64,000 bases of DNA from Povalibacter uvarum (GTDB lineage Bacteria > Pseudomonadota > Gammaproteobacteria > Steroidobacterales > Steroidobacteraceae): positions 248,001-312,000 of the forward strand of contig NZ_JACHHZ010000005.1 in assembly GCF_014202975.1 (NCBI RefSeq). The letters are read 5' to 3'. The translations under genes and the position numbers were made by a program. Numbering within the stretch: the stretch's first letter is position 1; the number at the start of each line of letters is the position of its first letter. This document shows positions 51,043-59,728 of this stretch, piece by piece. The notes under the pieces were generated by a model. That model saw only the letters and a list, made by a program, of their open reading frames with translations, made no database searches and had not been told where the DNA came from.

Positions 51043-52992
51043 TTATCCCTCTCCCGCCGGCTTCGTCTTCAGGTACTGATCCAGGAACGCCACAAACGCT
51101 TCCGACGCCTTGATCCTGTTCTCCCTCTTCGCAAATCCGTGCCCTTCGTCCGGGAAGATCACGTACTCGACCGGCACTCCATTCGCTTTTACGGCAGCAA
51201 CGATCTCGTCGCTTTCCACTTGAAGGACGCGCGGGTCGTTTGCGCCCTGGACGACCAGCAGCGGGACCTTGATGTTCTTCGCATGGAACAGCGGTGAGAT
51301 TGCGCGGTGGCGTTCGGCGTCGGTAGCGGGATCGCCCATCTCGTCGTAAAGCGCCTTCTTCTGCGATTCCCACCACGGCGGAATGCTGTTCAGCGTGCGC
51401 ACCCAGTTCATCACGCCGAAGATGTTGATGCCGACGTCGAAGGTTTCGGGGGAGAAGGCGAGTGCCGCGCCGACCATGTAGCCGCCATAAGAGCCGCCGA
51501 TGATGCCGATGCGTTCGCCATCGACCCAGTCGAGCGATGCGAGGTACTGCTTCGCCTGCACGATGTCCTTGAGATCGACATCGCCATGGCGCTTGTCGTC
51601 GGCATGGAAAAAGGTCTTGCCGTAACCCGACGAGCCGCGGTTGTTCGCCGCGAGTACCGCGTAGCCGTGATTCACGAGGTGCTGAATCATCGCCGAATAG
51701 CCCGTGCGGCTCTGACCGCCAGGACCGCCGTGGACGAACACGAGTGCGGGAACGCGCTGTGTTGCCGACGCGATCTTCGGGCGATACAGGATCGAGGGGA
51801 TCTCGAGTCCGTCGTAGCTCTTGTAACGGACGACCTCGGTTGCAACGAGGTCCGATTCCTTGATCTCGGGATTCAATGCCTTCGTGAGGCGTTCGCTTCG
51901 CCCGTGCGCGAGATCGACGACGTACACATCGTTCGGCGACGTGTCGGAGCTCAGCATCAGCGCCAGCTTCGTTTCATCGCGCGAGAAGCGGATCTGAGCA
52001 ATATCGCCTTGCGGCAGATCCGGCAGCGACACCTTGTTGCCCGTGCGCTGGTTCAGGATGTGAACCGCTGTGCGCGCATCCTGATTCACGCCCCACACGC
52101 GGAAATTCCCGGTTCGCGAGTAGGTGACGAATGCGACGTCCCAGTTCTCCTGCACCAGGGGCGTCTTCTGGCCCGATGCGACGTCGTAGCTCCAGGCCTG
52201 GACGAACTCGCCGTGCTCGTCGGTCGCAAAGACCAGCTGCTTGCTGTCGCGAGTGAACTCGTAGGTGCCGTACGACACGTTGCCCTGATGCTCCGTGATC
52301 AGTTTCGGCTTGCCCTTCTTCTCCTGCAGATCGAGCAGGTAGATGTCGGAGTTCGCGCTGGTCAGCGGGCGCACCAGCGCAAGCCAGCGGCCGTCAGGCG
52401 ATACGGCGCCGATCTGGAACGCCTCGTCGTTCCTGTAGACGAGCGTTCGCTTGTAGTCGGTCGTGGCGTAGCGATAGAGATCGAAGGTTTTCGGATCGCG
52501 CTCGTTCGTGACGACGTTGAAGTAGCTGTCGTCCGCCGCCCAGCCGACGAATCCCGCCTTCGCCTTCTTCGACGGCGTGAGATCGCGCGTTTCGCCGGAC
52601 GCTTCGCGCACGTAGAGATGCGTAAGCTCGTTGCCACCCTGATCGGCGGTATACAGAACGCGCGCATCCCCGGGGAAGAAGGAGACGGCAAACGTCGATT
52701 CAACCGTGGAAGTCGTGAGCGGTGTTTTCGCGCCGCCGGCAGCCGCGATCGAGTGCGCGTTGAAGATCCCGCTTTCGTCCGAGCTGATCAGCAGTGACTT
52801 GTCATCAGGCGACCACGCGAATCCGCCGGCGATCGAGTACGACGTCGTCGTGAAGAACGCACTCGCGGAATACGTCGCGGGCGGCTCGATTTTCGCGGCC
52901 GGTTCGGCTGCTGGCGGCGCCTGTTTACTGCAGGCCGCCAGCACGGATGCTGCCAGGATGCATACAGTGGCTGCGCGGTTGAAACTCCGCAT
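51043..52992 (-). CDS. S9-family serine peptidase (acylaminoacyl-peptidase-like), lipoprotein
   Basis: 649 residues; lipobox SVLAAC near residue 21. An N-terminal beta-propeller (about 45-380; SPDDKSLLISSDESGIFNA) gates a C-terminal alpha/beta hydrolase domain. The nucleophile is in GGSYGGYMVGAALA (about 500), the acid in VQGANDPRV and His in FPDEGHGFAKREN. It would cleave short peptides in the periplasm. Complete in length for the family. Confidence 0.93.
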   Translation of the reverse strand: MRSFNRAATVCILAASVLAACSKQAPPAAEPAAKIEPPATYSASAFFTTTSYSIAGGFAWSPDDKSLLISSDESGIFNAHSIAAAGGAKTPLTTSTVESTFAVSFFPGDARVLYTADQGGNELTHLYVREASGETRDLTPSKKAKAGFVGWAADDSYFNVVTNERDPKTFDLYRYATTDYKRTLVYRNDEAFQIGAVSPDGRWLALVRPLTSANSDIYLLDLQEKKGKPKLITEHQGNVSYGTYEFTRDSKQLVFATDEHGEFVQAWSYDVASGQKTPLVQENWDVAFVTYSRTGNFRVWGVNQDARTAVHILNQRTGNKVSLPDLPQGDIAQIRFSRDETKLALMLSSDTSPNDVYVVDLAHGRSERLTKALNPEIKESDLVATEVVRYKSYDGLEIPSILYRPKIASATQRVPALVFVHGGPGGQSRTGYSAMIQHLVNHGYAVLAANNRGSSGYGKTFFHADDKRHGDVDLKDIVQAKQYLASLDWVDGERIGIIGGSYGGYMVGAALAFSPETFDVGINIFGVMNWVRTLNSIPPWWESQKKALYDEMGDPATDAERHRAISPLFHAKNIKVPLLVVQGANDPRVLQVESDEIVAAVKANGVPVEYVIFPDEGHGFAKRENRIKASEAFVAFLDQYLKTKPAGEG

Positions 52993-53114
52993 CGTTGTTC
53001 TCCTTGAGGCCGGGTTGTTCGGGCGCGGCTAGTATGCCGATGCGCAATCGCCGGGGACACTGTCGCTGAGCGGGGCCTTGCCTCCACTCACGATGATTGA
53101 TGAGGAGATGCGCC

Positions 53115-53466
53115 ATGACAGCGATTCGCAGCGCAAAAGTAGCCATTCTCGCTACACACGGTTTCGAGCAATCCGAGCTCCAGGTGCCGCGGAGGTGACG
53201 GTCGTTTCTAGATCGTCGCTGCGGCGTGTCATGCGCCCTGGCTGCTCGTCGAGCTCGACGCCGTTCGCGGCCGCAACGTGACCTCGTACAAGTCGATCAG
53301 GACGGACGTGAAGAACGCCGGCGGCAACCGGGTCGACAAGGAAGTGGTCGTGGACCGCGGCATCGTCACGAGCCGCAATCCGGACGATCTCGATGCGTTC
53401 TGCGCGAAGATCCTCGAGGAGATCGAGGAAGGTGCGCATCGCCGGGGACACCGAAAAGCGGGATGA
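53115..53466 (+). pseudogene. Decayed PfpI/DJ-1 (class I amidotransferase-like) gene
   Basis: The start is perfect (GAGGAG then ATG) and reads VAILATHGFEQSELQVPR, the usual PfpI N-terminus, but a stop follows after 27 codons. A second frame continues AEVTVVSRS. A third frame resumes CHAPWLLVELDAVRGR, then TSYKSIRTDVKNAGG and VTSRNPDDLDAFCAKILEEI, the C-terminal third of the family. About 80-90 residues between VVSRS and CHAPW are missing, together with two frame changes, although the nucleophile Cys is still readable. Upstream the S9 gene is divergent; the downstream gene is a GST. Confidence 0.8.
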
Positions 53467-53512
53467 TCATTCGTCATCCCCTCATCGCAGTGTTTCCCCC
53501 AAGCGTCCGCAA

Positions 53513-54241
53513 ATGTACGAACTCCACTATTGGCCCACCATCCAGGGCCGCGGCGAATATGTCCGTCTCGCGCTCGAGTACGCCGGTGTCGAGTACATCG
53601 ATGTTGCGCGACAGCCGGGGGATGAACGGGGAGGTGAGGAGGCACTGATCAATGCGATGGGCCGAAGCGATCTCGTCCATCCTCCCTTTGCGCCGCCGTG
53701 GCTCAAGGCTGGCATCAGGCTGATCGGGCAGACGGCGAACATTCTGCTGTTTCTCGGCCGCCATCATGCGCTGGCGCCGAAGGATGAGCCCGGTGAGCTG
53801 TGGACTCATCAGCTGCAGCTCACGCTGGCGGACTTCGTTGTCGAGGCTCATGACGCGCATCATCCGATCGGGGTCGGGCTGTACTACGAAGACCAGCGCG
53901 AGGAGGCGAAGCGGCGCGCGACGGATTTTCGCGAGCATCGAATGACCAAGTTCCTCGGCTACTTCGAGCGCGTGATCACTCACAACAGCGGCAGGAGCGG
54001 ACTACTCGTCCGCGACACCCTCACGTACGCCGATCTGTCGCTGTTCCAGGTGGTGGCAGGGCTGCGCTACGCCTTCCCGCGGAGGATGCGCGCGATCGAG
54101 TCGAAATATCCCGGCGTGGTCGCGCTCCATGACCGCATCGAAAACGAGCCGCGCATCGCCGCTTACCTGCGTTCGGAGCGTCGGATCGATTTCAACCAGC
54201 AAGGGATCTTCAGGCACTACGCCGAACTGGACGGGGGCTGA
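53513..54241 (+). CDS. Glutathione S-transferase-like protein
   Basis: 242 residues. The N-terminal thioredoxin-like domain starts MYELHYWPTIQGRGEYVRLA, with the catalytic-type Tyr/Arg-Gly segment of mu/sigma-like GSTs, and the helical C-terminal domain includes LLVRDTLTYADLSLFQVV. It is longer than the usual 200-220 residues because of an insertion near 35-60. It may conjugate glutathione or bind ligands. No RBS is obvious; the ATG is 47 bases after the pseudogene. Confidence 0.82.
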   Translation: MYELHYWPTIQGRGEYVRLALEYAGVEYIDVARQPGDERGGEEALINAMGRSDLVHPPFAPPWLKAGIRLIGQTANILLFLGRHHALAPKDEPGELWTHQLQLTLADFVVEAHDAHHPIGVGLYYEDQREEAKRRATDFREHRMTKFLGYFERVITHNSGRSGLLVRDTLTYADLSLFQVVAGLRYAFPRRMRAIESKYPGVVALHDRIENEPRIAAYLRSERRIDFNQQGIFRHYAELDGG

Positions 54242-54274
54242 GTCCAGCGGCGGCGGGAGTCGGCCGGACGGCGA

Positions 54275-55501
54275 TCAAGTCACGTGTTCATCTCTCTGGC
54301 CCCGGAGAAATTCCCGGTCGATCTGCTCCGCATACAGTTCGATGTCCCGTTTCGATACGCCTTCGCTGCGGAAGTGTGCCTGCCATCCGTCGACGACGCG
54401 CGCGACTGTGCGTATCTCCTTCACCGCCTGGTCTGGAGTAAGCGAGAACAGGCGTGACATCGATAGTGCGTTCTCGATCGTCGAATCCGCTTCCTGCTCG
54501 CCTACGCGCATCTGCTGGAACCCGAGCGCCTGGCCGGACGGCAGCACGTCGTAGGCGGGCGAGAGCTGGTACTGCTGTGCGTCGCTCATGACGAGCGCAT
54601 GGTTTTTCTCATGATCATCGGTATTGTCGATCAGGATGTTGAAGACCATGCGGCGGAAGAGCTCGCGCATATCGGCGAGGTAGCGATCCTTTTCGATCAC
54701 GCCGCGACGGCGCAGCAATTGCGCCAGCTCCGGATAGCCGAAGCGTTCCGCGGCGGCGCGCAGGGCAACGTGGGCGGACAGGCAATGCAGGCGCCGCTTG
54801 CCGCTGCGATCGAAGCGCTTGATGGCGACGGCATGGCCGTCGGCAAGTCGTACGGGCATCGTTCTGGCAACGTGAATCCTGGCCTTCGCTGCGAGCGTCA
54901 TGCTTGCATGTTCGATGAGCGGGGTGTCGGCCGGATCGCCTGGGGAGAACTTGATGACCCATTGCTCGCCGTCGATGTCGATCAATGCTTTTGGACGCGC
55001 GCCGCCCAGCGTGACGCCTGGGGAGATCAGGCGCTTGCGTGCTTGCGGTATTGGCTCGTTGGCAAGCACCTTCTGCACCAGTTCGTGTATCTCATCGGCC
55101 TCCCGCAGCGTCGGCAACGGACCCAGCGTGCGCGGCACGTATTCCGTCGCCGAAGTGGATACGCCGAGCGCGCCGAAACGATCTTCGCCGGCGAAGTAGA
55201 GGAACTCGAGCAGAGACAGCCGCGGCGGCTTGTCGATGAAGCGGATGACCTGCTCGCCCCAACGATCAGGGCGTGCGTCGTCGATGGCGCCGGCGGCAGT
55301 GCCTTTATCCGTCGGCAGAAACTCCTGCGTGATGAGGGGCAGGTCTTCACTCAACGGGAAACCGTTCTCGATCCACGTATCGGCGTAACGCAGCGACACG
55401 CCCTGGTTCGACCGCATCAGCCGGAGTTCGCCGACGAGCACGGGCTCCTGCGGCAGCGTGAGCAGCCACAGGTGCAATTGTTCTCCCGGTGAGTACGCCA
55501 C
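54275..55501 (-). CDS. hipA: HipA-family serine/threonine kinase toxin
   Basis: 408 residues from a GTG. HipA features: N-subdomain, P-loop-like SPGVTLGGARPKALID, the ATP lysine strand QWVIKFSP, catalytic loop NILIDNTDDHEKNHAL and the metal-binding aspartate in LSPAYDVLPSG. In E. coli HipA phosphorylates glutamyl-tRNA synthetase and halts translation; related toxins use other targets. The upstream HipB-like gene ends three bases before the start, so they are co-translated. Confidence 0.92.
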   Translation of the reverse strand: MAYSPGEQLHLWLLTLPQEPVLVGELRLMRSNQGVSLRYADTWIENGFPLSEDLPLITQEFLPTDKGTAAGAIDDARPDRWGEQVIRFIDKPPRLSLLEFLYFAGEDRFGALGVSTSATEYVPRTLGPLPTLREADEIHELVQKVLANEPIPQARKRLISPGVTLGGARPKALIDIDGEQWVIKFSPGDPADTPLIEHASMTLAAKARIHVARTMPVRLADGHAVAIKRFDRSGKRRLHCLSAHVALRAAAERFGYPELAQLLRRRGVIEKDRYLADMRELFRRMVFNILIDNTDDHEKNHALVMSDAQQYQLSPAYDVLPSGQALGFQQMRVGEQEADSTIENALSMSRLFSLTPDQAVKEIRTVARVVDGWQAHFRSEGVSKRDIELYAEQIDREFLRGQRDEHVT

Positions 55502-55504
55502 GTG

Positions 55505-55879
55505 TCAGGCTCGCGGCGATCTTTTCTTGCGGTCGAGGCGGCCTTCGACGGACGCAGTCGAGCGGACCGCTCGCCGCTTGATGGCATCGCGAACATCAGA
55601 CTCGAGTGCTCCGCGATCTGCCTCCGGCGCGGCCAGGGTGGGCAGGCGCTCGACGGTGCCCATCAGCCAGAGGGCGGTTGCATAGATACCGGCACTGACG
55701 GCGGGATCGCCACGTTCGAGCCGGATCAAGGTCGGCACGGAGACACCGAGCCTTGCGGCCCAGGTGCGCTGCGATTCGTGCCGCCGGGTGCGTGCAATCG
55801 CGAGGTTCTCACCCAGCGCGCGCAGAGCCTGAGCGGCGACGGGTGGCAGGGCGAGCAAAGTGGGCGATGATTTCGGCAT
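55505..55879 (-). CDS. hipB: HipB-like HTH antitoxin
   Basis: 124 residues. The Xre-type helix-turn-helix is at about 20-75: LGENLAIARTRRHESQRTWA then RLGVSVPTLIRLERGDPAVS. The basic C-terminal tail (RLDRKKRSPRA) is unusual for the family and may contact HipA. It lies directly upstream of HipA, and an AT-rich inverted repeat (55882-55919) at its start is the likely operator for autorepression. Confidence 0.88.
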   Translation of the reverse strand: MPKSSPTLLALPPVAAQALRALGENLAIARTRRHESQRTWAARLGVSVPTLIRLERGDPAVSAGIYATALWLMGTVERLPTLAAPEADRGALESDVRDAIKRRAVRSTASVEGRLDRKKRSPRA

Positions 55880-55881
55880 AC

Positions 55882-55919
55882 ATATACTTTACCAAAATGG
55901 CCAAAATAGTAAACTATAT
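55882..55919. promoter_or_regulatory. Operator-like inverted repeat of the hipBA promoter
   Basis: ATATACTTTAC and GTAAACTATAT form an 11-base inverted repeat with one mismatch around CAAAATGGCCAAAATA. It is the most AT-rich stretch of the neighbourhood and abuts the HipB start, as expected for an autoregulated toxin-antitoxin promoter. The stop codon of the convergent-side CDF gene is just beyond. Confidence 0.6.
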
Positions 55920-55920
55920 G

Positions 55921-56877
55921 TTAGTCGAGGCTCGCCGCCTCCATCGCCGCACGCCGGGATTTCCAAGCCGCTTCCGTCTGCGGTTTCACGAAGAGCCCAG
56001 TAATCTCCGGATACGCTGCTCTTACTGACGCTTCGAGCTGCCTGACGCATTCTTCGATTTCGGGTGTCGTCAGCCGATCCTCGAATTCGGCACTCAGCAT
56101 CGCGATCACCTGATTCGGTCCGAGTTGCGTGGTGATCACGCCGTTCGCGCTCGCCACGCCGGGCTGCGCGGCTGCGATGTCGAGGATCGAACGTTGCAGT
56201 TCCGGGTAGGCGCCTTCGCCGATGAGAAGTTCCTTGGTGCGCCGGGCCAGCACGATGCCCGCCATGCCCAGGACGAGCGCGATGCCAATGGAAGCGGCCC
56301 CGTCCAGCATCGGCATGTCGAATGCGTGTGCGCACGCGATCCCGATGAACGCAATCAGCAGGCCCACGAGCGCTGCGGAATCCTCGAACAGAACGGTGAA
56401 GGTCGTCGGGTCCTTCGCCACCCCAACGGCTTCGAGGTAGCTGCGCCGTCCCTTCGCCGCCCGGAATTCCCGGAAGGCCACCCACCACGAACCCGACTCG
56501 AATACGAAGGAGAGAGCGAGCACCGCGTAGTTGACCAGCGGGCTTTCCATTTCCACGGGATTGCGAATGTGGCTGATGCCTTCGTAGAGCGACACGCCCG
56601 CGCCGACACCAAACACCATCAGCGCGACGATGAAGCTCCAGAAGTAAAGCTCGCGGCCATGACCGAACGGATGCGCGAGATCCGGCGGGCGTTTCGCGCG
56701 ATGCATGCCGTAGAGCAACAGCAGTTCGTTGCTCGTGTCGACCAGGGAGTGCACGGCTTCGCTCAGCATCGCCGAGCTGCCGGTCCATGCGGCGGCGCCG
56801 AATTTGGTTGCGGCAATCAGCGCGTTGCCGAGCAGCGCGGCGTAAACCACTTTGCCCGATGAGGCTTGCCGCGCCAT
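55921..56877 (-). CDS. Cation-diffusion-facilitator transporter
   Basis: 318 residues starting MARQASSGKVVYAALLGNAL. Six membrane helices are present with the metal-site pattern in helix 2 (AMLSEAVHSLVDTSNELLLL; HxxxD) and HPFGHGRELYFWSFIVALM. The cytoplasmic C-terminal domain is present (about 205-300). Helix 5 lacks the second HxxxD in clear form (FEDSAALVGLLIAFIG carries ED), placing it in the group with altered metal preference. It would export Zn/Fe/Mn-type divalent cations for protons. It follows the FMN-reductase gene by ten bases. Confidence 0.88.
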   Translation of the reverse strand: MARQASSGKVVYAALLGNALIAATKFGAAAWTGSSAMLSEAVHSLVDTSNELLLLYGMHRAKRPPDLAHPFGHGRELYFWSFIVALMVFGVGAGVSLYEGISHIRNPVEMESPLVNYAVLALSFVFESGSWWVAFREFRAAKGRRSYLEAVGVAKDPTTFTVLFEDSAALVGLLIAFIGIACAHAFDMPMLDGAASIGIALVLGMAGIVLARRTKELLIGEGAYPELQRSILDIAAAQPGVASANGVITTQLGPNQVIAMLSAEFEDRLTTPEIEECVRQLEASVRAAYPEITGLFVKPQTEAAWKSRRAAMEAASLD

Positions 56878-56887
56878 GCAACGGCGC

Positions 56888-57448
56888 TTATCGGCCAGCT
56901 CTCTCGCTGACGTACTGCACGAAGCCTTCCATGAACTGTCGCAGCTGGCCGCGGACTTTATCGTCGACCAGTTCGCCTTTGTCGTTGAAGGCGGTGTTCG
57001 CGCGTGCAACGGCAAGGCGCCCTTCGAGCCAGGGGTCGGTTCGCAATGTCCGCAGTACCGACAGCCACGCATTCTGGGAAAGCAGCGTCCCGTAGGGCCC
57101 GGGCGATGCGCCGATGATCGTGACAGGCCGTCCGTGAAATACGCGCGCGATGTCGTCCGACGGCCGCGTGAGCCAGTCGATCGCGTTCTTCAGGACGCCC
57201 GGAATCGAGTTGTTGTACTCGGGCGTGACGAGCAACAATCCGCTGGAGGAGGCGATCCGGTCCTTGAGCGTCGTCACCGCGTCGGGCATGCCCTCGCTTT
57301 CGACGTCGCCGTTGTAAAGGGGAATACCGCTGATGTCCGCGATCTCGAGCGTCGATCCGTCCGGCATCATGCCTGCCGCGGCGCGCAGCAGGGCGCTGTT
57401 GAGCGACTGGCGTCGCAGACTGCCCGAGATGCCGATGAGGGTGATCAC
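56888..57448 (-). CDS. NADPH-dependent FMN reductase (ArsH/ChrR-like flavodoxin fold)
   Basis: 186 residues from a GTG with AGGAG upstream. The FMN-binding motif GISGSLRRQSLNSALLRA is at the N-terminus and TPEYNNSIPGVLKNAIDWL (about 70-90) is the second signature. These enzymes reduce quinones, chromate or azo dyes with NADPH. The operon with the CDF exporter is suggestive of a metal-stress role but not proof. Confidence 0.9.
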   Translation of the reverse strand: MITLIGISGSLRRQSLNSALLRAAAGMMPDGSTLEIADISGIPLYNGDVESEGMPDAVTTLKDRIASSSGLLLVTPEYNNSIPGVLKNAIDWLTRPSDDIARVFHGRPVTIIGASPGPYGTLLSQNAWLSVLRTLRTDPWLEGRLAVARANTAFNDKGELVDDKVRGQLRQFMEGFVQYVSERAGR

Positions 57449-57565
57449 GACTTCGCTCCTGGTGCGGGCATCTTCCGGATATCGCCCGGTATCGGTATGA
57501 CCGGCGGGATTCTGCGATAAAGCGCATCGCCCGCCAATGAGGGAAACACAGGGCTGCGGAACTCC

Positions 57566-59002
57566 ATGTCCCCACGAAACGTCCCATCCGCGACGGGCCG
57601 GCATCCGCGGCTTCGAGGGCATCTCTTGATTCGTCTGCTACGTTCTATTCGTCACCTGATTCTCGGTTTGCTGGCGATGGGCTGCGCGCCGGCAATTGCG
57701 CAATCATCGCTTGCGCCGTGTGCAACCGACGCTGCATTCACACGGCTGCCGGGGCTGGACTACGCTTGCATCCGGCTGAGATCAGGCGGTCATGTGCTCG
57801 CGGCGCAAACCCCGGACAAGTCGAAGCCATCGGTGCTCCTGGTTCACGGGCTCGGCAGCAACGCGCATCGGGACTGGAGGTATGTGTACCCGACGCTGGC
57901 GGAGCAGTTTCACCTCGTCATGCTCGACTTGCCGGGATTCGGCAATTCCGCGGCACTCTCGGGCGGATACTCCTTCGACGGTCTGGCGAAGGCACTGGAC
58001 GAAGTGACTGAGCGCTTCGAGCTGACTCACTTTCATGTCGTTGGGCATTCTCTTGGCGCTGCGGTCAGCCTCTTCTTCGCCGATCGACATCCGACACGCG
58101 TCGACAGGCTCGTCTTGATCGATGTCGCGGGTGTATTGCAGAAGCAGGTCTTCGCGCGACAGCTTCTGCAAGCCAATCGCTCGGCGACACTCGATGGCGT
58201 CATGGGTCTTCTCGGTCAGGGCCGCGGGGATGCATGGATCGATCTGCTCGAAGACCAGGTCGACGCGAGCTCGCAATTGCTCGCGATTCCTGCCGTTCGC
58301 AACGCCGTGCTCGGAATGCCGTTGAATGCTGATGCCGCGCTCGGTCTGGTCGAGCACGATTTCACTGCGGCGATACGCAATGTGCGCGCACCGACGACCT
58401 TGATCTGGGGCCAGAACGACACGGTGACGCCGTTGCGAACCGGACAGGTGTTGTTGGCGCGCATGCCTGATGCGCGATTGCAGATCGTCGAGGGCGCGCA
58501 GCACATGCCGGCTGTCGAGCGGCCTGAAGCGACGAGTCGACTGTTGCTCAGCGCGCTGGGCTCGCCCCTGCAGCCGCGGCAGGTGCACGTCCGCGACAAG
58601 ACGCAAGGCGATGTCAGTTGCAAGGACCAACCCGGTGCGACCTACACTGGAACGTTCGATCGCCTCTCACTGACCAACTGCGCGAACGCCCGCATCGAGC
58701 GCGCGTTCCTGAAACAGCTCGTGGTGGAAGGTGGATCCGTGGATCTCGTACAGGTCGCGATCGACGCGGATGCAGTGGCATTGCAGGCGTCGAACGCGTC
58801 GGTGATGGGAACAGGAATGACGATTGCTGGTGACACTGCTGTTCGTGCTTCGAACAGCAGGGTGGATCTGGCGGGGGTCTCCGTGCGGGCGCGGAAGCAG
58901 GCGGTCGAGATGGCGGGGAGCCGGGTCTATTTTTCCGTGAGCGACATCGACTCGCCGGAATATCGGGGCGACGCACACTTCAGGTGGCCGCCGCCGAGGT
59001 AA
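57566..59002 (+). CDS. Secreted alpha/beta hydrolase fused to a repetitive C-terminal domain
   Basis: 478 residues with an extended N-region and signal helix ending near PAIAQ. The hydrolase domain (about 70-330) has VLLVHGLGSNAHRDW, nucleophile GHSLGA, acid in IWGQNDTVTPL and His in EGAQHMPAVERP, so the triad is complete. Residues about 340-478 are a different domain: short beta-repeats (LTNCANARIERAF, VDLVQVAIDADAVALQASNA, VSVRARKQAVEMAGSRVYF) of about 20 residues each that look like a right-handed parallel beta-helix. The fusion is not a standard architecture that I know. Confidence 0.82.
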   Translation: MSPRNVPSATGRHPRLRGHLLIRLLRSIRHLILGLLAMGCAPAIAQSSLAPCATDAAFTRLPGLDYACIRLRSGGHVLAAQTPDKSKPSVLLVHGLGSNAHRDWRYVYPTLAEQFHLVMLDLPGFGNSAALSGGYSFDGLAKALDEVTERFELTHFHVVGHSLGAAVSLFFADRHPTRVDRLVLIDVAGVLQKQVFARQLLQANRSATLDGVMGLLGQGRGDAWIDLLEDQVDASSQLLAIPAVRNAVLGMPLNADAALGLVEHDFTAAIRNVRAPTTLIWGQNDTVTPLRTGQVLLARMPDARLQIVEGAQHMPAVERPEATSRLLLSALGSPLQPRQVHVRDKTQGDVSCKDQPGATYTGTFDRLSLTNCANARIERAFLKQLVVEGGSVDLVQVAIDADAVALQASNASVMGTGMTIAGDTAVRASNSRVDLAGVSVRARKQAVEMAGSRVYFSVSDIDSPEYRGDAHFRWPPPR

Positions 59003-59040
59003 TGCTTCGCTGTTGCGGTTTGGTTGCGGCCGCTCTGACT

Positions 59041-59132
59041 GTGGGTCCGACTTTAGTCGGACGTCATCGCCGCAGGCGATCCGATGCGAGATCGCCTAGC
59101 GGCGATGACGTCCGGCTGAAGCCGGACCCACA
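59041..59132. repeat. Family B dyad repeat, copy 3 (complete)
   Basis: GTGGGTCCGACTTTAGTCGG ACGTCATCGCC on the left is mirrored by GGCGATGACGTCCGGCTGAA GCCGGACCCAC on the right, with inner hairpin pieces CGCAGGCGAT/ATCGCCTAGC. At 92 bases it is the longest near-perfect inverted repeat in the window. It lies between convergent genes. Confidence 0.85.
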
Positions 59133-59166
59133 ACCAGATACGGACCAGAACCAGACGCGACGCTCG

Positions 59167-59712
59167 CTATCCCTTCGCCAGCGCCGCTTCGATCGCCTTC
59201 GTGATCTCCGGGCTGTCCGGTTCGACCTTGGTGCCGAAGTGCGCAATGACTTTGCCATCGCGACCGACCAGGTACTTGGTGAAGTTCCACGCTGGCTCTT
59301 TGCCTGTCTTCGCGCTCAGTCCCTTGAACAGCGGATTCGCGGCATCGCCCTTCACCGACGACTTGCTGAACATCGGGAAAGTGACGCCGAAGTTCTGTTT
59401 GCAGAACTTGGCGATCTCGGCTTCGTCTTCGAACTCCTGTCCGGCGAAATCGCCCGAAGGGAAGCCGAGCACGACGAGACCCTTCGCTTCGTAAGTCTTG
59501 TAGAGCTTCTCGAGCCCGTCGTACTGCTTGGTGAATCCGCAGTGGCTCGCGACATTCGTCACCAGCAGCACCTTGCCTCCATACGTCTGGCAGATGTTCT
59601 CGGCCGGCCCCAGCAGTCGGCGCTGGCTCTGGTTGATGTCGGAAGAGGCGCAGTCGATGGCGTGTGCGCTCGCGGCGAACAGCGAGAACAACACAAGTGC
59701 AGTCAGGCGCAT
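59167..59712 (-). CDS. Glutathione peroxidase, exported
   Basis: 181 residues with RBS GGAGA and a signal peptide ending near ASAHA. Active-site Cys in VLLVTNVASHCGFTKQY; the tetrad partners Gln (FPSGDFAGQEF) and Trp/Asn (AWNFTKYLVGRDG) are in place. It is of the cysteine type and probably uses thioredoxin-like donors to reduce peroxides in the periplasm. The normal cytoplasmic version has VASKCG; here His replaces Lys. It is 17 bases from the carboxylesterase stop on the same strand. Confidence 0.93.
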   Translation of the reverse strand: MRLTALVLFSLFAASAHAIDCASSDINQSQRRLLGPAENICQTYGGKVLLVTNVASHCGFTKQYDGLEKLYKTYEAKGLVVLGFPSGDFAGQEFEDEAEIAKFCKQNFGVTFPMFSKSSVKGDAANPLFKGLSAKTGKEPAWNFTKYLVGRDGKVIAHFGTKVEPDSPEITKAIEAALAKG

Positions 59713-59728
59713 GCAAATTCTCCTCGTT

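Noticed and set aside
51307..52797. 496-codon plus-strand frame
   Set aside because: Antisense to the S9 peptidase with no start signal and no family resemblance.
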